This document shows, piece after piece, positions 24,801 through 34,553 of a stretch of 41,096 bases of DNA (its first letter is position 1; every line of letters begins with the position of its first letter). The stretch is from the NCBI GenBank assembly GCA_030429485.1, contig JAUIFD010000009.1, forward strand, positions 1 to 41,096. The letters are read 5' to 3'. The position numbers were made by a program, and so were the translations under genes. Source of the stretch: Phycisphaerae bacterium (GTDB lineage: Bacteria > Planctomycetota > Phycisphaerae > Phycisphaerales > UBA1924). The notes under the pieces are model-generated. The model saw only the letters and a list, made by a program, of their open reading frames with translations. It was not told the DNA's origin and did no database searches.

Positions 24801-25145
24801 GTGCCCGATTCGCCCGACGCCCGCGCCGGAACGCCGCGCTCGCTGGACTTGCAGCGCGATCGCGGGCTCACCGTCGAATGGAGCGACGGCACACGCTCGT
24901 TCTTCCCCATCGCGCACCTCCGCCGCATGTCGCCATCAGCCGACGCCAAGGAGCTGCGCGAGCAGATGGAGCGCAACCCGCTCACCGTGCTCCCGAGCGG
25001 GCGTACTGCGGGCGGTCCGCTCATCGCGACGCACGCTGAGCTCGTCGGCAACTACGCGATCCGCATCGAGTTTTCCGACGGGCACCGCACGGGGCTCTAT
25101 TCGTGGAGCTACCTGCGCGAAATTGATCCAGGGCCACACGCTTAG
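24801..25145 (+). CDS. DUF971-domain protein
   Basis: A 114-aa protein made of a single DUF971 domain, the fold also seen at the N-terminus of gamma-butyrobetaine hydroxylases. Landmarks: LTVEWSDGTRSFFPIAHLRR, then LVGNYAIRIEFSDGHRTGLY and SWSYLREI. Stand-alone DUF971 proteins are often near Fe-S or ATPase-related genes; no such neighbour is seen here. The start is uncertain: GTG at 24801 is used, a TTG at 24792 is in frame, and neither has a clear ribosome site. Its stop overlaps by 4 nt that of the convergent VOC gene. Confidence 0.8.
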   Translation: MPDSPDARAGTPRSLDLQRDRGLTVEWSDGTRSFFPIAHLRRMSPSADAKELREQMERNPLTVLPSGRTAGGPLIATHAELVGNYAIRIEFSDGHRTGLYSWSYLREIDPGPHA

Positions 25146-25504
25146 CTCGCGGGCTCCCACAGCTCGATCGGGTTCCCCTCCGGATCATGGATCCGTGCGA
25201 AGCGTCCGACCTCGGGCGAATCCCACTCCGCCTTGGTCGTCACCTCGATGCCCGCAGCACGCAGCCTCCCGAGCAACTCGTCCAACCCCTCAACACGGAG
25301 ATTGAGCATCCACTGTTTGTCCTCTGCGAAGTAATCGGTGTCGCGCTTGAACGGTGCAAACACCGTCGGCCCGGCCGCCTGCTCCCACACGTACTGGCCC
25401 GCGGCCATGTCGGCGCCAACGCCGAGGTGCTCGAGATACCAAGCGGTGAGTGAGCCCGGATCACGAGCTCGAAAGAACAGACCACCGATGCCCGTCACAG
25501 CCAT
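25142..25504 (-). CDS. VOC-superfamily (glyoxalase/bleomycin-resistance-like) protein
   Basis: A 120-aa single-domain VOC protein. It starts GIGGLFFRARDPGSLTAWYL (5-24) and ends RIHDPEGNPIELWEP, the typical second half-site with Glu as a metal-ligand candidate. The N-terminal position often occupied by His or Gln is Gly or Phe here, so metal binding is uncertain. Function cannot be assigned beyond the fold. The ATG at 25504 has CAGGAG about 8 nt upstream, and the gene begins 16 bp after the zinc-ribbon gene, as the last member of the HEAT-mutY run. Confidence 0.85.
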   Translation of the reverse strand: MAVTGIGGLFFRARDPGSLTAWYLEHLGVGADMAAGQYVWEQAAGPTVFAPFKRDTDYFAEDKQWMLNLRVEGLDELLGRLRAAGIEVTTKAEWDSPEVGRFARIHDPEGNPIELWEPAS

Positions 25505-25520
25505 TGGTTCGACTCCTGGT

Positions 25521-25736
25521 CTACGCGAGCACCCACATCACCACGATCACCGTCGCGAGGAACGCCGCGACCCAGATCGCCCACGTCGGCGGACCGGTCG
25601 GCGGGTCAAACACGTGCCCACAGTTAGGGCAAACCCCCGCGTCCTCGTAGACGTCTTCCCGGCATTCCGGACAAGTCGTGGTCTCGCTCCCAAAGCGATC
25701 CACGTCCGATTGAGAGGGGCCCTCGTCGTCGAGCAT
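25521..25736 (-). CDS. Small zinc-ribbon protein with C-terminal membrane anchor
   Basis: A 71-aa protein with a zinc ribbon of the form CPEC-x10-CPNC (about residues 22-39) and one hydrophobic helix at the C-terminus (about 52-71). It is likely an inner-membrane tail-anchored protein with the ribbon in the cytoplasm. The start codon overlaps the mutY stop: the minus strand reads GTGATG, where the mutY TGA lies inside. Either the GTG at 25739 or the ATG at 25736 can serve; the ATG is listed. No family assigned. Confidence 0.75.
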   Translation of the reverse strand: MLDDEGPSQSDVDRFGSETTTCPECREDVYEDAGVCPNCGHVFDPPTGPPTWAIWVAAFLATVIVVMWVLA

Positions 25737-26848
25737 CACACGAGCCTATCGCCCGCCGGCGCTGGTGAGGCGCCGAGCAGAATCCGACGTTGCGGCGTCG
25801 AGAGCGCCAGAGCCTCGATCGCCGCCCGGTCCTTCCACGACGCGCCAGGCCGGCGCGGGCGCTCGCCCTCACCCGCCCGCCACACCTCGAACCGCACCTC
25901 GCGGTGGGTGGTCTGAAAGGTGAACGCCTCGACCCGCTCGGCCGAGCCCGAGAGCGCGAGTTCCGCGCCGATTTCAGGCCCGGTCGGCGCGCGATCCTCG
26001 CGCTCGATCGAGGGCGCCTGCCACAGCCCGCCCCAGAGCCCTTCGCTCGGGCGGCGCTCCACGAGCAGGCGCCCGCGATTGTCCACGAACACCACGCTCC
26101 CGACATAGACGACACGCCGTGCTGCCGCACGTTTCGCGCGAGGGATCTCCTGCTCTCGCCCCACGCAATGCGCGGCGCACAGGTCCGCAAGCGGGCACCG
26201 GTCGCACTTCGGCGCACGCGGCGTGCACACGCTCGCGCCGAGTTCCATAAGCCCCTCGTTCAGGAGGGCCGCCCCCATGCGCACCGGTGCGACGCCCTCC
26301 ACGAGCGCCTCTGCCCGCGACCAGGCCCACGTCATGTCTTTCAGGTTGTTGAGTTGGCCGTCGTGCGCATGGAGGCGCATGAGGACGCGCGCCGCGTTGC
26401 CATCCACCGCAGCCTCTCGACACCCGAACGCGAGAGCCGAGATCGAGCCGGCCGTGTATCGCCCCACGCCGGGCAGCGAGCGCAGGCCCTCCACGGTCAT
26501 TGGAAACGCGCCCCCGTGCTCGTCCACGATCGCCTTCGCCGCAGCGTGCAGGAAGCGCGCACGCCGGTAATACCCGAGACCCGACCACGCGGCGAGCACA
26601 CTCTCCTCGCTCGCGCGAGCCAAGCGTTCGACCGTCGGAAACCGCGCGAGAAACTCCGGCATGCGCTCGGCGACGCGCGACGCCTGCGTCTGCTGGAGCA
26701 TCAACTCAGACACGAGCACCATGTACGGATCGCGCTTTGTCCCCAGCGGGCGCGGGCGCCAGGGCACGTCGCGCGCCGCCCTCCGAAACCACGCGATGAT
26801 CCGGCGTCCGACTTCGCCCGCATCGGGTTGGCAGTCGCGCCCGCGCAC
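25736..26848 (-). CDS. mutY: A/G-specific adenine DNA glycosylase MutY
   Basis: A 370-aa base-excision repair enzyme that removes adenine mispaired with 8-oxoguanine. Seen: SELMLQQTQ with catalytic Glu48, the HhH motif LPGVGRYTAGSISALAFG (125-142), VDGN with Asp149, and the [4Fe-4S] cysteines 208, 215, 218 and 224 (C-x6-C-x2-C-x5-C). A C-terminal NUDIX-like domain starts near VVYVGSVVFVDNRGRLLVE. The frame is open for ~105 more codons upstream, but those overlap the preceding membrane-protein gene and are unlike MutY. I therefore use GTG at 26848; TTG at 26869 is an alternative. No strong ribosome site is seen. It is the middle gene of a five-gene run. Confidence 0.93.
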   Translation of the reverse strand: MRGRDCQPDAGEVGRRIIAWFRRAARDVPWRPRPLGTKRDPYMVLVSELMLQQTQASRVAERMPEFLARFPTVERLARASEESVLAAWSGLGYYRRARFLHAAAKAIVDEHGGAFPMTVEGLRSLPGVGRYTAGSISALAFGCREAAVDGNAARVLMRLHAHDGQLNNLKDMTWAWSRAEALVEGVAPVRMGAALLNEGLMELGASVCTPRAPKCDRCPLADLCAAHCVGREQEIPRAKRAAARRVVYVGSVVFVDNRGRLLVERRPSEGLWGGLWQAPSIEREDRAPTGPEIGAELALSGSAERVEAFTFQTTHREVRFEVWRAGEGERPRRPGASWKDRAAIEALALSTPQRRILLGASPAPAGDRLV

Positions 26849-26882
26849 ACGGTTGTGTAGCCCGGGCAACCGCCGCGTGCAA

Positions 26883-27281
26883 TCACCGGCGGGCAACGCG
26901 GGCGGCGGAGACGAGCCGATCGACCTGTCCGGGCGTGATCCGCTCGCCGCGCCGGATCGCGCGGCGTCCGGCCTCCTCCATCGCGCGCGGGCAGACGAGC
27001 AACGCGGCAGGCAGGCAATCGAGCCCGGCAGCGAGTGCGCGGATCGCCCGCTGCGAATCCGCATCGAGCCCGAGGTGTGCCGCGAGCGTGCGAAACGCGC
27101 CCTCACCCGCGTCGGACCCGAGGCCGCGCCGCCGCCATGCGCGCACACCGAGGTAGCACCCAATCGTCAAGCAGGTCACCCCGAGCGCGATCGCGATCCA
27201 TGGGGCATCGACGGGCATCAGCGAACGCCCCGCGTCGGCGTTCTGCTCCACAACCGTGCGAATGGGTGAGTCCTGGTTCAC
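26883..27281 (-). CDS. Single-span membrane protein, unknown function
   Basis: A 132-aa protein starting at a GTG (27281) that overlaps the stop of the HEAT gene as GTGA, a sign of translational coupling. One membrane helix lies at about 28-47, followed by Arg-rich residues (RAWRRRG), which puts the helical C-terminal ~80 residues in the cytoplasm. That part resembles no family I know; it has LAAGLDCLPAALLVCP and a C-terminal ITPGQVDRLVSAARVARR. The coupling to the HEAT protein suggests they work together. Confidence 0.7.
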   Translation of the reverse strand: MNQDSPIRTVVEQNADAGRSLMPVDAPWIAIALGVTCLTIGCYLGVRAWRRRGLGSDAGEGAFRTLAAHLGLDADSQRAIRALAAGLDCLPAALLVCPRAMEEAGRRAIRRGERITPGQVDRLVSAARVARR

Positions 27282-29104
27282 GCCGTCGCCTCCACCCGCA
27301 ACGCGAGGCGATCGGCGCAGTGCCGCGCTCGGGCCTGGGCGCGCGGATCCCGTTCGTCGACCGCGAGAGCGGCGATCAACCCTCGGATGTCGTCCCACCC
27401 CTCGTCGCGCCGGGGCGGCGGCGCGTGCGTCACCACCCAGAGCCCCGCGGAACGGTCGTCCGGATCCTCGGAGAGCAGCAGCGCGCGCACAGCGCTGAGC
27501 GCGCTCGGTGCGAGCTTGGGCTCGACCGCGATCGCGGCCCGCGCCGCGTTGCCACGCATGCGCCGGCGTGGATCGTCGATCGCCGGCCCGAGGAGTTCCA
27601 AGCGACTGGGCGATGCGATGCTCGCCAGCGCGGCAAGCGCGTCGGCGGCGAGGCGGGGATCGGGGTGACGCGTCGCGTCGCGAAGCGCGTCGGCTGCGCT
27701 CTCGACGCCGCGCAATGCGCCGGTCGACGCCGCAGCAGCCCGGTCGCCCGGTTCGGCTCGCTCAAGCACGCGCAGAAGCTCCGACACAAACGCGGAACCG
27801 AAGCCGAGCGCTCGCACGAGCAGCACGGCATCGAGCCGGGCTCGCTGATCCTGGGAGCCAAGCATGGTGCTGATTCGCGCGCGCCGTTCGGAGTCGCTCG
27901 TGAGCGCGCGGCGCCACGCAAGACGCCCGATCGGCGTTGAGATGTCGCCATCGAACCGATGACGCTCGCGGGAGGCGATCGTGCGCACCCGCGCCTCGGC
28001 GTGGCGTGTGAGGCGGGACGCGTGACGCCCCTGCGCCTCCCCGGGTCGGCCTTGCGTGCGGCGCCACGGAACCCCTGCGAGCGACCAGCGACTCGCGGCC
28101 GAGGCCGCAATCGCGGCGCACGGGTCATACAGGAAGTCCTGCAGGTCGCGACCGCGCGCGCTCCTCAACCCACGCAGGCGCGCGACCGCGGACGGACAGG
28201 ACAGCACCGCGTCGTGCGCGCGCGCCGCCCCTGGTAGCAGTTGTCGCGCGGCGACGAACGCGATCTGTACCGGCGCCGGTCCCCGGCTCGCGGACACCGG
28301 CGGGTCCTTGATCACCTTCACGTGCTCGTGCAGCGCGTGAGCCCGAGTCGGACGGAGCAGGAGATGCCAACGCTCAAGCACAGGGGTCCAATCGCTCTCG
28401 GACTTGATCGCATCGAGACGTTGCGCGGCCAAACGGGCAACACCCGGATGCGCGAGCCATCCGAGCGCGCACGCCGCAGCCTGCGCGTCGGGCTCGTTAC
28501 GAAGTGCCGAGCGAAGCGCAGGGCGATCACGATCGGTGAGTTCCGAGGCGAGCGCCGCGCCACCGTTCCCGAGCAGCGTGGCTCGGTAAGGGGCGTCCAT
28601 CAGCGCCAATGAGGCCAGCGCCACCGGGCGCGCGAGCCTCGTGCGACCCGCGACGGCGCGAGCCAGCATCTGCGCGAGGCGGGCGCGATCGGCGGACTGT
28701 CCGCGCACGAGAGCGAGCAACTGCGTGGCCGCCGACTCGGCGACCCGGTGGTCGCGATCGGCTGCAAGCGTGCCCAGTACGTGCAAACCCCTATCAGAGT
28801 CGACGTCGGCGGCGAGGGCGGCGGCCGATAGCCTTGCCCGAGCGTCGGCGTGTGCTGCGGCCGCGTCGAGAGCCGTTTCGATTCCCAGCGATCGGAAACG
28901 CTCCCGCAATCCCTCCGGGAGTTCCGCCCACCGGCACGCGATCAGACGCAGGGCTCGCCCCCGGATTGCCCCAGATCGTGTGCTCGCAACCACTTGAACG
29001 AGGTGGGGAGCGAGTTCAGCGGTGTCGTGCGGACCGGCGATCGACCAAGCCGATTCGATCGTCGCTAAGCACTGGTCGGGTCGGAGTTTGCGAAACACCT
29101 GCAT
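27278..29104 (-). CDS. HEAT/armadillo-like helical repeat protein
   Basis: A 608-aa Ala/Arg/Leu-rich protein made almost entirely of paired amphipathic helices in HEAT-like repeats. Typical units include DRDHRVAESAATQLLALV, HPDPRLAADALAALASIA, and DDPRRRMRGNAARAAIAVE. No signal peptide or membrane helix is visible, so it is probably a cytoplasmic scaffold. The start ATG at 29104 lacks a strong ribosome site; GTG two codons later is possible. It is the first gene of a run with the membrane protein (GTGA overlap), mutY, the zinc ribbon and the VOC protein. Confidence 0.75.
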   Translation of the reverse strand: MQVFRKLRPDQCLATIESAWSIAGPHDTAELAPHLVQVVASTRSGAIRGRALRLIACRWAELPEGLRERFRSLGIETALDAAAAHADARARLSAAALAADVDSDRGLHVLGTLAADRDHRVAESAATQLLALVRGQSADRARLAQMLARAVAGRTRLARPVALASLALMDAPYRATLLGNGGAALASELTDRDRPALRSALRNEPDAQAAACALGWLAHPGVARLAAQRLDAIKSESDWTPVLERWHLLLRPTRAHALHEHVKVIKDPPVSASRGPAPVQIAFVAARQLLPGAARAHDAVLSCPSAVARLRGLRSARGRDLQDFLYDPCAAIAASAASRWSLAGVPWRRTQGRPGEAQGRHASRLTRHAEARVRTIASRERHRFDGDISTPIGRLAWRRALTSDSERRARISTMLGSQDQRARLDAVLLVRALGFGSAFVSELLRVLERAEPGDRAAAASTGALRGVESAADALRDATRHPDPRLAADALAALASIASPSRLELLGPAIDDPRRRMRGNAARAAIAVEPKLAPSALSAVRALLLSEDPDDRSAGLWVVTHAPPPRRDEGWDDIRGLIAALAVDERDPRAQARARHCADRLALRVEATA

Positions 29105-29367
29105 GTCGACGCAACCCCGTGAACCCTGGCAACGGATGAGATTGTGTAGTTCGATCCGCCGTCCTACCGATCGCTACCTGAGCGCCAATCACTCAACAAG
29201 TGGTGGAATCGACACCCTGCTTCCGCATATGTTGCGCCCTTCCGCGCCGAGTGGCTTCGCTGACGGATCGGCGATAGGCGCTAGGAAATGGCTAAGCTTG
29301 GGAGTAGAGTGGGCACCAACTTCCAGAACAGCACATGGGCACCTAAGGGTTATTGTGGGGGAAACAC
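29105..29367. other. Divergent intergenic region of lower GC
   Basis: 263 bp between the HEAT gene (minus) and the gene at 29368 (plus). It is visibly less GC-rich than its surroundings (for example 29141-29152 and 29215-29235) and has no supported reading frame. It presumably carries promoters in both directions, but I cannot place boxes with confidence. Confidence 0.5.
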
Positions 29368-29949
29368 ATGACCATGAGTGACGATCGGGACCGCCTGATG
29401 GACCCGGGAACCAAGCTCAGTAGCCTCCAGTCGTACCAGACGATCCTGTACGGGCGTGCACTGCACCCGGAGCTCTTCACCCTCCGCGCTCGTCGCCACG
29501 TCGAGACGGCGGACTTCGAGTTTGAAGCCTGGCTCACGCCGGGTGGGCACATCATCCGGTTCGAGCGCGGGCGCGTGTGCGCGTGCGAGCTCGTGTCGGA
29601 CGCGGAGGAGAATCTGCCGTCCACGGGCGTGCTCTCCGCGTTGCTCTGCGCGGGCGAGCGCGAGTTCGAGCACCGCTTCGAACGATCGGACGTCAACTAC
29701 ATGACGTCGGTGCAGACCGAGACGCTCTCCGAGAACCTGTACCTGGCGACGTTCGACGAGCTCGCGTCGTTCGCCGAGGAGTGCAAGGCGCTGGTGCACC
29801 GGTACGACACCCCGTACGGCCCGAGTCTTTCCGTGCTGGACTTTCAGGTGTATTCGGGCGAGGTGCACGTGCAGGCGTACCACCTCCAAGCGCCCGGGTA
29901 CCTCGTGCTACGCACCCAGAGCATCTTCGAGCGCAAGGGCGCTGGTTGA
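29368..29949 (+). CDS. Conserved protein of unknown function
   Basis: A 193-aa soluble protein without signal peptide or membrane helix. It is rich in alternating hydrophobic/polar beta segments (FEAWLTPGGHIIRFERGRVCACELV, paraphrased as a run of strands at about 45-75) and has acidic helices (LATFDELASFAEECKALVHR). The end (QAPGYLVLRTQSIFE) is well formed. The ATG at 29368 is used, with GTGGGGGA 7 nt upstream; Met at 29374 is an alternative. I do not recognise the family. It is followed by a convergent tRNA-Gln gene 21 bp downstream. Confidence 0.7.
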   Translation: MTMSDDRDRLMDPGTKLSSLQSYQTILYGRALHPELFTLRARRHVETADFEFEAWLTPGGHIIRFERGRVCACELVSDAEENLPSTGVLSALLCAGEREFEHRFERSDVNYMTSVQTETLSENLYLATFDELASFAEECKALVHRYDTPYGPSLSVLDFQVYSGEVHVQAYHLQAPGYLVLRTQSIFERKGAG

Positions 29950-29970
29950 GGCGCAGGCGGTAGAAGGAAG

Positions 29971-30041
29971 CAGGGGATCAAGGATTCGAACCTTGACTGA
30001 CGGAACCAGAATCCGCTGTGCTACCGTTACACCAATCCCCT
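29971..30041 (-). tRNA. tRNA-Gln(CTG)
   Basis: On the minus strand a 71-nt cloverleaf can be drawn: acceptor AGGGGAT/ATCCCCT, U8, a D-arm GTG...CAC, anticodon stem GCGGA/TCCGT with loop TTCTGGT (anticodon CTG), T-arm CAAGG/CCTTG with loop TTCGAAT, and discriminator G73. The G73 fits glutamine identity. No CCA is encoded. Confidence 0.95.
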
Positions 30042-30087
30042 GAGAATCAGCGAGGGGATGATACGCGGGCAGCGGCGGCGAGTCCTG

Positions 30088-30390
30088 TCAGGAGGCCCGC
30101 TGATCCGGTCGGCGAACCCCAAACATGAGGTTGTCGGGTGCCGGGTTGGTCGGTCGACCAAGGGGCTTGGCCTTGCCGTACCGAGCACGGGTTTCAGACA
30201 CGGGCTCGGGCTCCGCGGCGGGCTCGGGCTCCGCGACCCCGAAGGTGGGCTCGGGCTCCTGGGCGCCGACCGCGGTCGGTTGATCCTCATCCTCGACGCC
30301 GAGTCGGCGTCGACGGGCTTCGTCGATGGAACGGTCGAGTCGACCGAGGATCGAACGGACTTCTTCGAGCGACTTCCCGGACCGTGCCAT
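30088..30390 (-). CDS. Small charged protein, unknown function
   Basis: A 100-aa protein from the ATG at 30390, preceded by GGGAGGACG, a good ribosome site. The N-terminus (SLEEVRSILGRLDRSIDEAR) predicts an amphipathic or coiled-coil helix, followed by an Ala/Pro/Glu-rich, probably disordered stretch (repeated EPEP), and a short basic end containing DNLMFGVRRP. No membrane helix or signal. No family recognised. It lies 46 bp upstream of tRNA-Gln on the same strand. Confidence 0.65.
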   Translation of the reverse strand: MARSGKSLEEVRSILGRLDRSIDEARRRRLGVEDEDQPTAVGAQEPEPTFGVAEPEPAAEPEPVSETRARYGKAKPLGRPTNPAPDNLMFGVRRPDQRAS

Positions 30391-30553
30391 ATGCGTCCTC
30401 CCGCGTGGACGAGGTATCGGCGCTCGATGCGGGCGTCTTCGCCCCGCGGGTCTCCGGGCTCTCCTCGGGCGTTGAAGCCTTGCGGGTGGTAGCGGTTGGG
30501 CGAGGCTCGGGCAGGCCTTAGGATGCCCCGGGGCGGGTGGAACGGAGGCGCAC

Positions 30554-31665
<1,112 letters not shown>

Positions 31666-31669
<4 letters not shown>

Positions 31670-32235
31670 GCGAGGGATCACCCAGTCCGATGCCGGCGCA
31701 CACAGCAATGGGGCCGGCGTTTGATCCGCTGGTGCATGTCTCGCAGGCGCGGGCGCTGTTCTGGCAGAACTGCGTGCGCGACATGCTCACGAGCCTCTCG
31801 ATCGAGCTCGCGCGTCAGCGTGCCGAGGCGGCGCGATCCGACTCTCCGGAAGGCGAGAAGGCTGAGATCTCGTTCGACGGGCGGATGGCGGTCGTGACAG
31901 CCCGCGGCGAGCGGATCCCCATCGCGGAGGTGCATCCGCTCTTCGCGTGCTCGTTGGGCGGGAGTGCGCGCGAGCGTTCGCTCTCGGCGGACGTGCAGTG
32001 CACGATCTTCCAGGTGCGCACGCCGGCGGGCGAGGTCTACACCCTCCCACTCGCGGAAATCGTCGGCATCCACGCGCTCACGCCGGAACTGATGGAGCAG
32101 CTCGAGGAGGCCAACGCGCGGCAGACCGGCGAGGGCCCGAGCGGGGAGCGCCCGTTCGGGTTCGCGGCCCTGACGTCGATCGCGCGGAGCGACGCGGGCG
32201 GGCTGCCCCCCGCGGACCCACCCGGCCAGCCGTGA
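31666..32235 (+). CDS. Unknown protein translationally coupled to the ABC ATPase
   Basis: A 189-aa soluble protein whose ATG (31666) overlaps the ATPase stop (ATGA). It has a helix-rich N-terminal third ([20 protein letters not shown]), a central beta-rich part ([20 protein letters not shown] and [20 protein letters not shown]), and a disordered Gly/Pro-rich C-terminus. No signal, membrane helix or family recognised. The overlap suggests co-regulation with the transporter ATPase. Confidence 0.7.
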
Positions 32236-32295
32236 ACAAAGCGGCGTCGGCGGGTGTTCTACGATGATTGACACCCGGAGTGTTCGGGAGGAGTT

Positions 32296-33075
32296 ATGCG
32301 CACACTTATCGCGATCCCTGTTTTCAACGAGGCGAAGTACCTGGTCGGCGTGCTCACCAGAGTGTGCGCCAAGGCCCAGGAACTCGGCGCGGACGTGCTC
32401 GTGATCGATGACGGGTCGACCGATGGCACGCGGGAGTTGCTGCGCGGCTTTGACGTCCGCGTGATCCAACATGAGGCCAACGCGGGGTACGGCCGCTCCA
32501 TGCGCGACGCGTTCGACCTGGCGATCCGCGAGTATGACTGGGTCGTGACCATGGACTGCGACGAGCAGCACGAGCCGGAAGCCCTGCCGAGGTTCTTTGA
32601 GGCGGCGCGCGACGGGACGCACGACGTGATCTCCGGCTCGCGGTATCTCGACGGGTCGTGCGACGCGATCGGGAGCCCGCCGGCCGATCGGCGCTCGATC
32701 AATACGGAGCTCACCGCGGAGATCAACGAGCGGTTGGGCAGCGTGTTTGAGGAGGCGGGTGGGGGTGAGATTACCGATGCCTTCTGCGGGTTCAAGGCGT
32801 ATCGCTCGGCGGCGCTGGCGAAGCTTGAGCTGAGCGAGGATGGGTACGCGTTCCCCATGCAGTTCTGGGTGCAGGCGGCCGCGGCGCGGCTCGCGATACG
32901 GGAGATCCCCGTTCGCCTGATCTACAACGATCCGAACCGGAGCTTCGGCGGACCTTTGGACGACGCGTGCGTGCGGCGGGGGCATTACCGGCGCGTGCTG
33001 CACTGCGAACTTGAGCGGTGTGCGGATCGGCTGCCGGCGCCGGCGCTCGAGGACACGTGCTGCGGGTGCCCGTGA
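32296..33075 (+). CDS. Family 2 glycosyltransferase (DPM1-like)
   Basis: A 259-aa GT-A fold glycosyltransferase. It starts MRTLIAIPVFNEAKYL; the nucleotide-binding VIDDGSTDGT is at 36-45 and the DXD-like motif is MDCDEQHEP (Asp87, Asp89). It resembles polyprenyl-phosphate mannose/glucose synthases (DPM1-like) and has no C-terminal membrane helices, so it probably acts at the membrane surface. The C-terminus ends in a Cys-rich CCGCP. GGGAGGAG is just before the ATG at 32296. The next gene overlaps its stop by GTGA. Confidence 0.85.
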   Translation: MRTLIAIPVFNEAKYLVGVLTRVCAKAQELGADVLVIDDGSTDGTRELLRGFDVRVIQHEANAGYGRSMRDAFDLAIREYDWVVTMDCDEQHEPEALPRFFEAARDGTHDVISGSRYLDGSCDAIGSPPADRRSINTELTAEINERLGSVFEEAGGGEITDAFCGFKAYRSAALAKLELSEDGYAFPMQFWVQAAAARLAIREIPVRLIYNDPNRSFGGPLDDACVRRGHYRRVLHCELERCADRLPAPALEDTCCGCP

Positions 33076-34424
33076 CGGCAGGCGAGGCGAGTGAGTCGTT
33101 GACGATCTCGCCCAGGGCGGGGGATTGGCGCGGGCTGACGCGCACGGGAGAGTTGAGCGAGCGTGCGCTCGCGACGCGGGAAGCGCTGGGGCTGCCGACG
33201 GATCGCCCGATTATCGCGAGCGGGCACCAGGCGGGGATATGGCACGCGGGGATCGCGGCGAAGTGGTTTGCGCTCGAAGCGTCGGCGGAGGCGCTGGGCG
33301 CGGGGGCGTTGTGGGTGGTGGTGGACCACGACCCCGGCGAGCCGCTCGCGGTGCGGTACCCGGCGCGCGACGCGGACGGCGTGCTGGTCGAGCGCACGGT
33401 CGGAGCGGGCTCTGGCGCGGGCGTGGCGCCCTGTGCTCTGCCGGCCGGTGCGGCGTGGGCGCTCCCCGACGACGCGGCGACCGAAGTCGCGGACGGGCTG
33501 CGCGCGATGCACGACGCGCTCTCGCAGGCGGGCGAGCGCAGCCGGAGCGCAGGTGAGCAGGCGCATCGCGGCGCGCAGGCATTGCTCGCTGAAGCGACGA
33601 CGGAAGTGCGCACGGTGTGGTCGAGTCGCCTGGCGCTGACGACCGGGTTTGGCGACCTGATCGACGCGATGATGGCAGACGCGGATCGCGCGCACGAGAC
33701 GTACAACCGTGCTCTGCGCAGCGCGGCGGGAGCAGGGCTTCGCGAGCTTGGGGCACGCAGCGGGGATGTTGAGCTTCCGATGTGGCGGCTTGATGATGGT
33801 CGGCGGGTCGCGGTGTATGCGTCGGAGCTTGGGAGTATCGATCGCGCCACGCTCGCGCCACGTGCGCTCCTGATGACGCTCTTCCTCCGGCGCGACGTGT
33901 GCGACCTGTTCATCCACGGGCTCGGCGGAGGTGCGACGGGCGGGAACGTGGGGTATGACCGTGCGACGGAGGCCTGGGCACAGGCGTGGCTCGGCGAGAC
34001 GCTCGCGCCCGCGGTGGAGGTAAGTGCGACGAGATTCGTGGACTTTGCGGAGGAGGACCGCGCGGATCGGCGCGATGTCGCGCAGGCGCTGGCGCTCGCG
34101 CACCGGGCGGCGCACAATCCGGGGCTCGTCGGCGATGAGGACCTGCAGGCGCGCAAGCGCGAGCGGGTCGCGGAGATCGAAGCGGCGCGACAGGAGGAGC
34201 GTTCGCCGGCGTCGGCGTTCCGCGCGATGCACGAGATGCTCGACGACCATCGGCGTGCGCACGCGGGTGAGTTGGAGGAGCTGCGGAGGCGAGCGACGCT
34301 GCTCGCGAGACGGGCCGCGGCACGCGACGTGGCGCTCGACCGCACGTGGGCGTTCCCGCTCCTGGGCGAGGGGAAGACGCGGCGGCTGCGCGAGGAGATC
34401 GCGAGCGCGTTCGCGTCGGCATAA
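33072..34424 (+). CDS. Distant BshC-like (cysteine-adding, bacillithiol-type) protein, tentative
   Basis: A 450-aa soluble protein. The GTG at 33072 overlaps the upstream stop (GTGA). The segment IIASGHQAGIWHAGIAAKWF followed ~15 residues later by VVVDHDPGEP resembles the BshC signature (TGQQAGLxxGPLxxxxK ... EDHDxxE), and the downstream order also fits: a helical stretch with TYNRAL, a LAPRALL motif and the DLFIHGLGGGATGGNVGYD region where BshC has its YVGGPAEIAY motif. A coiled-coil region lies near 375-430. BshC adds cysteine to GlcN-malate; whether this does is unknown. No bshA or bshB is in the window. An unrelated function is possible. Confidence 0.55.
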   Translation: MTAGEASESLTISPRAGDWRGLTRTGELSERALATREALGLPTDRPIIASGHQAGIWHAGIAAKWFALEASAEALGAGALWVVVDHDPGEPLAVRYPARDADGVLVERTVGAGSGAGVAPCALPAGAAWALPDDAATEVADGLRAMHDALSQAGERSRSAGEQAHRGAQALLAEATTEVRTVWSSRLALTTGFGDLIDAMMADADRAHETYNRALRSAAGAGLRELGARSGDVELPMWRLDDGRRVAVYASELGSIDRATLAPRALLMTLFLRRDVCDLFIHGLGGGATGGNVGYDRATEAWAQAWLGETLAPAVEVSATRFVDFAEEDRADRRDVAQALALAHRAAHNPGLVGDEDLQARKRERVAEIEAARQEERSPASAFRAMHEMLDDHRRAHAGELEELRRRATLLARRAAARDVALDRTWAFPLLGEGKTRRLREEIASAFASA

Positions 34425-34436
34425 ACTCGCGGGCGA

Positions 34437-34510
34437 GCCCGGATAGCTCAGTTGGATAGAGCAGCGCTTTCCTAAAGCGCAGGTCGCAGGTTCGAGTCCT
34501 GCTCCGGGTG
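34437..34510 (+). tRNA. tRNA-Arg(CCT)
   Basis: A 74-nt cloverleaf: acceptor GCCCGGA/TCCGGGT (one G-U pair), D-arm GCTC...GAGC, anticodon stem GCGCT/AGCGC with loop TTCCTAA (anticodon CCT), T-arm GCAGG/CCTGC with loop TTCGAGT, discriminator G73. CCA is not encoded. It starts 12 bp after the preceding CDS. Confidence 0.96.
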
Positions 34511-34553
34511 TTGGGCTCCGGTGCTCGGGCGTGTGGTCGGTAGGCTCGCAGCC

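Noticed and set aside
26849-27163. N-terminal extension of mutY up to 27163
   Set aside because: The extra ~105 residues overlap the membrane-protein gene on the same strand and do not resemble MutY.
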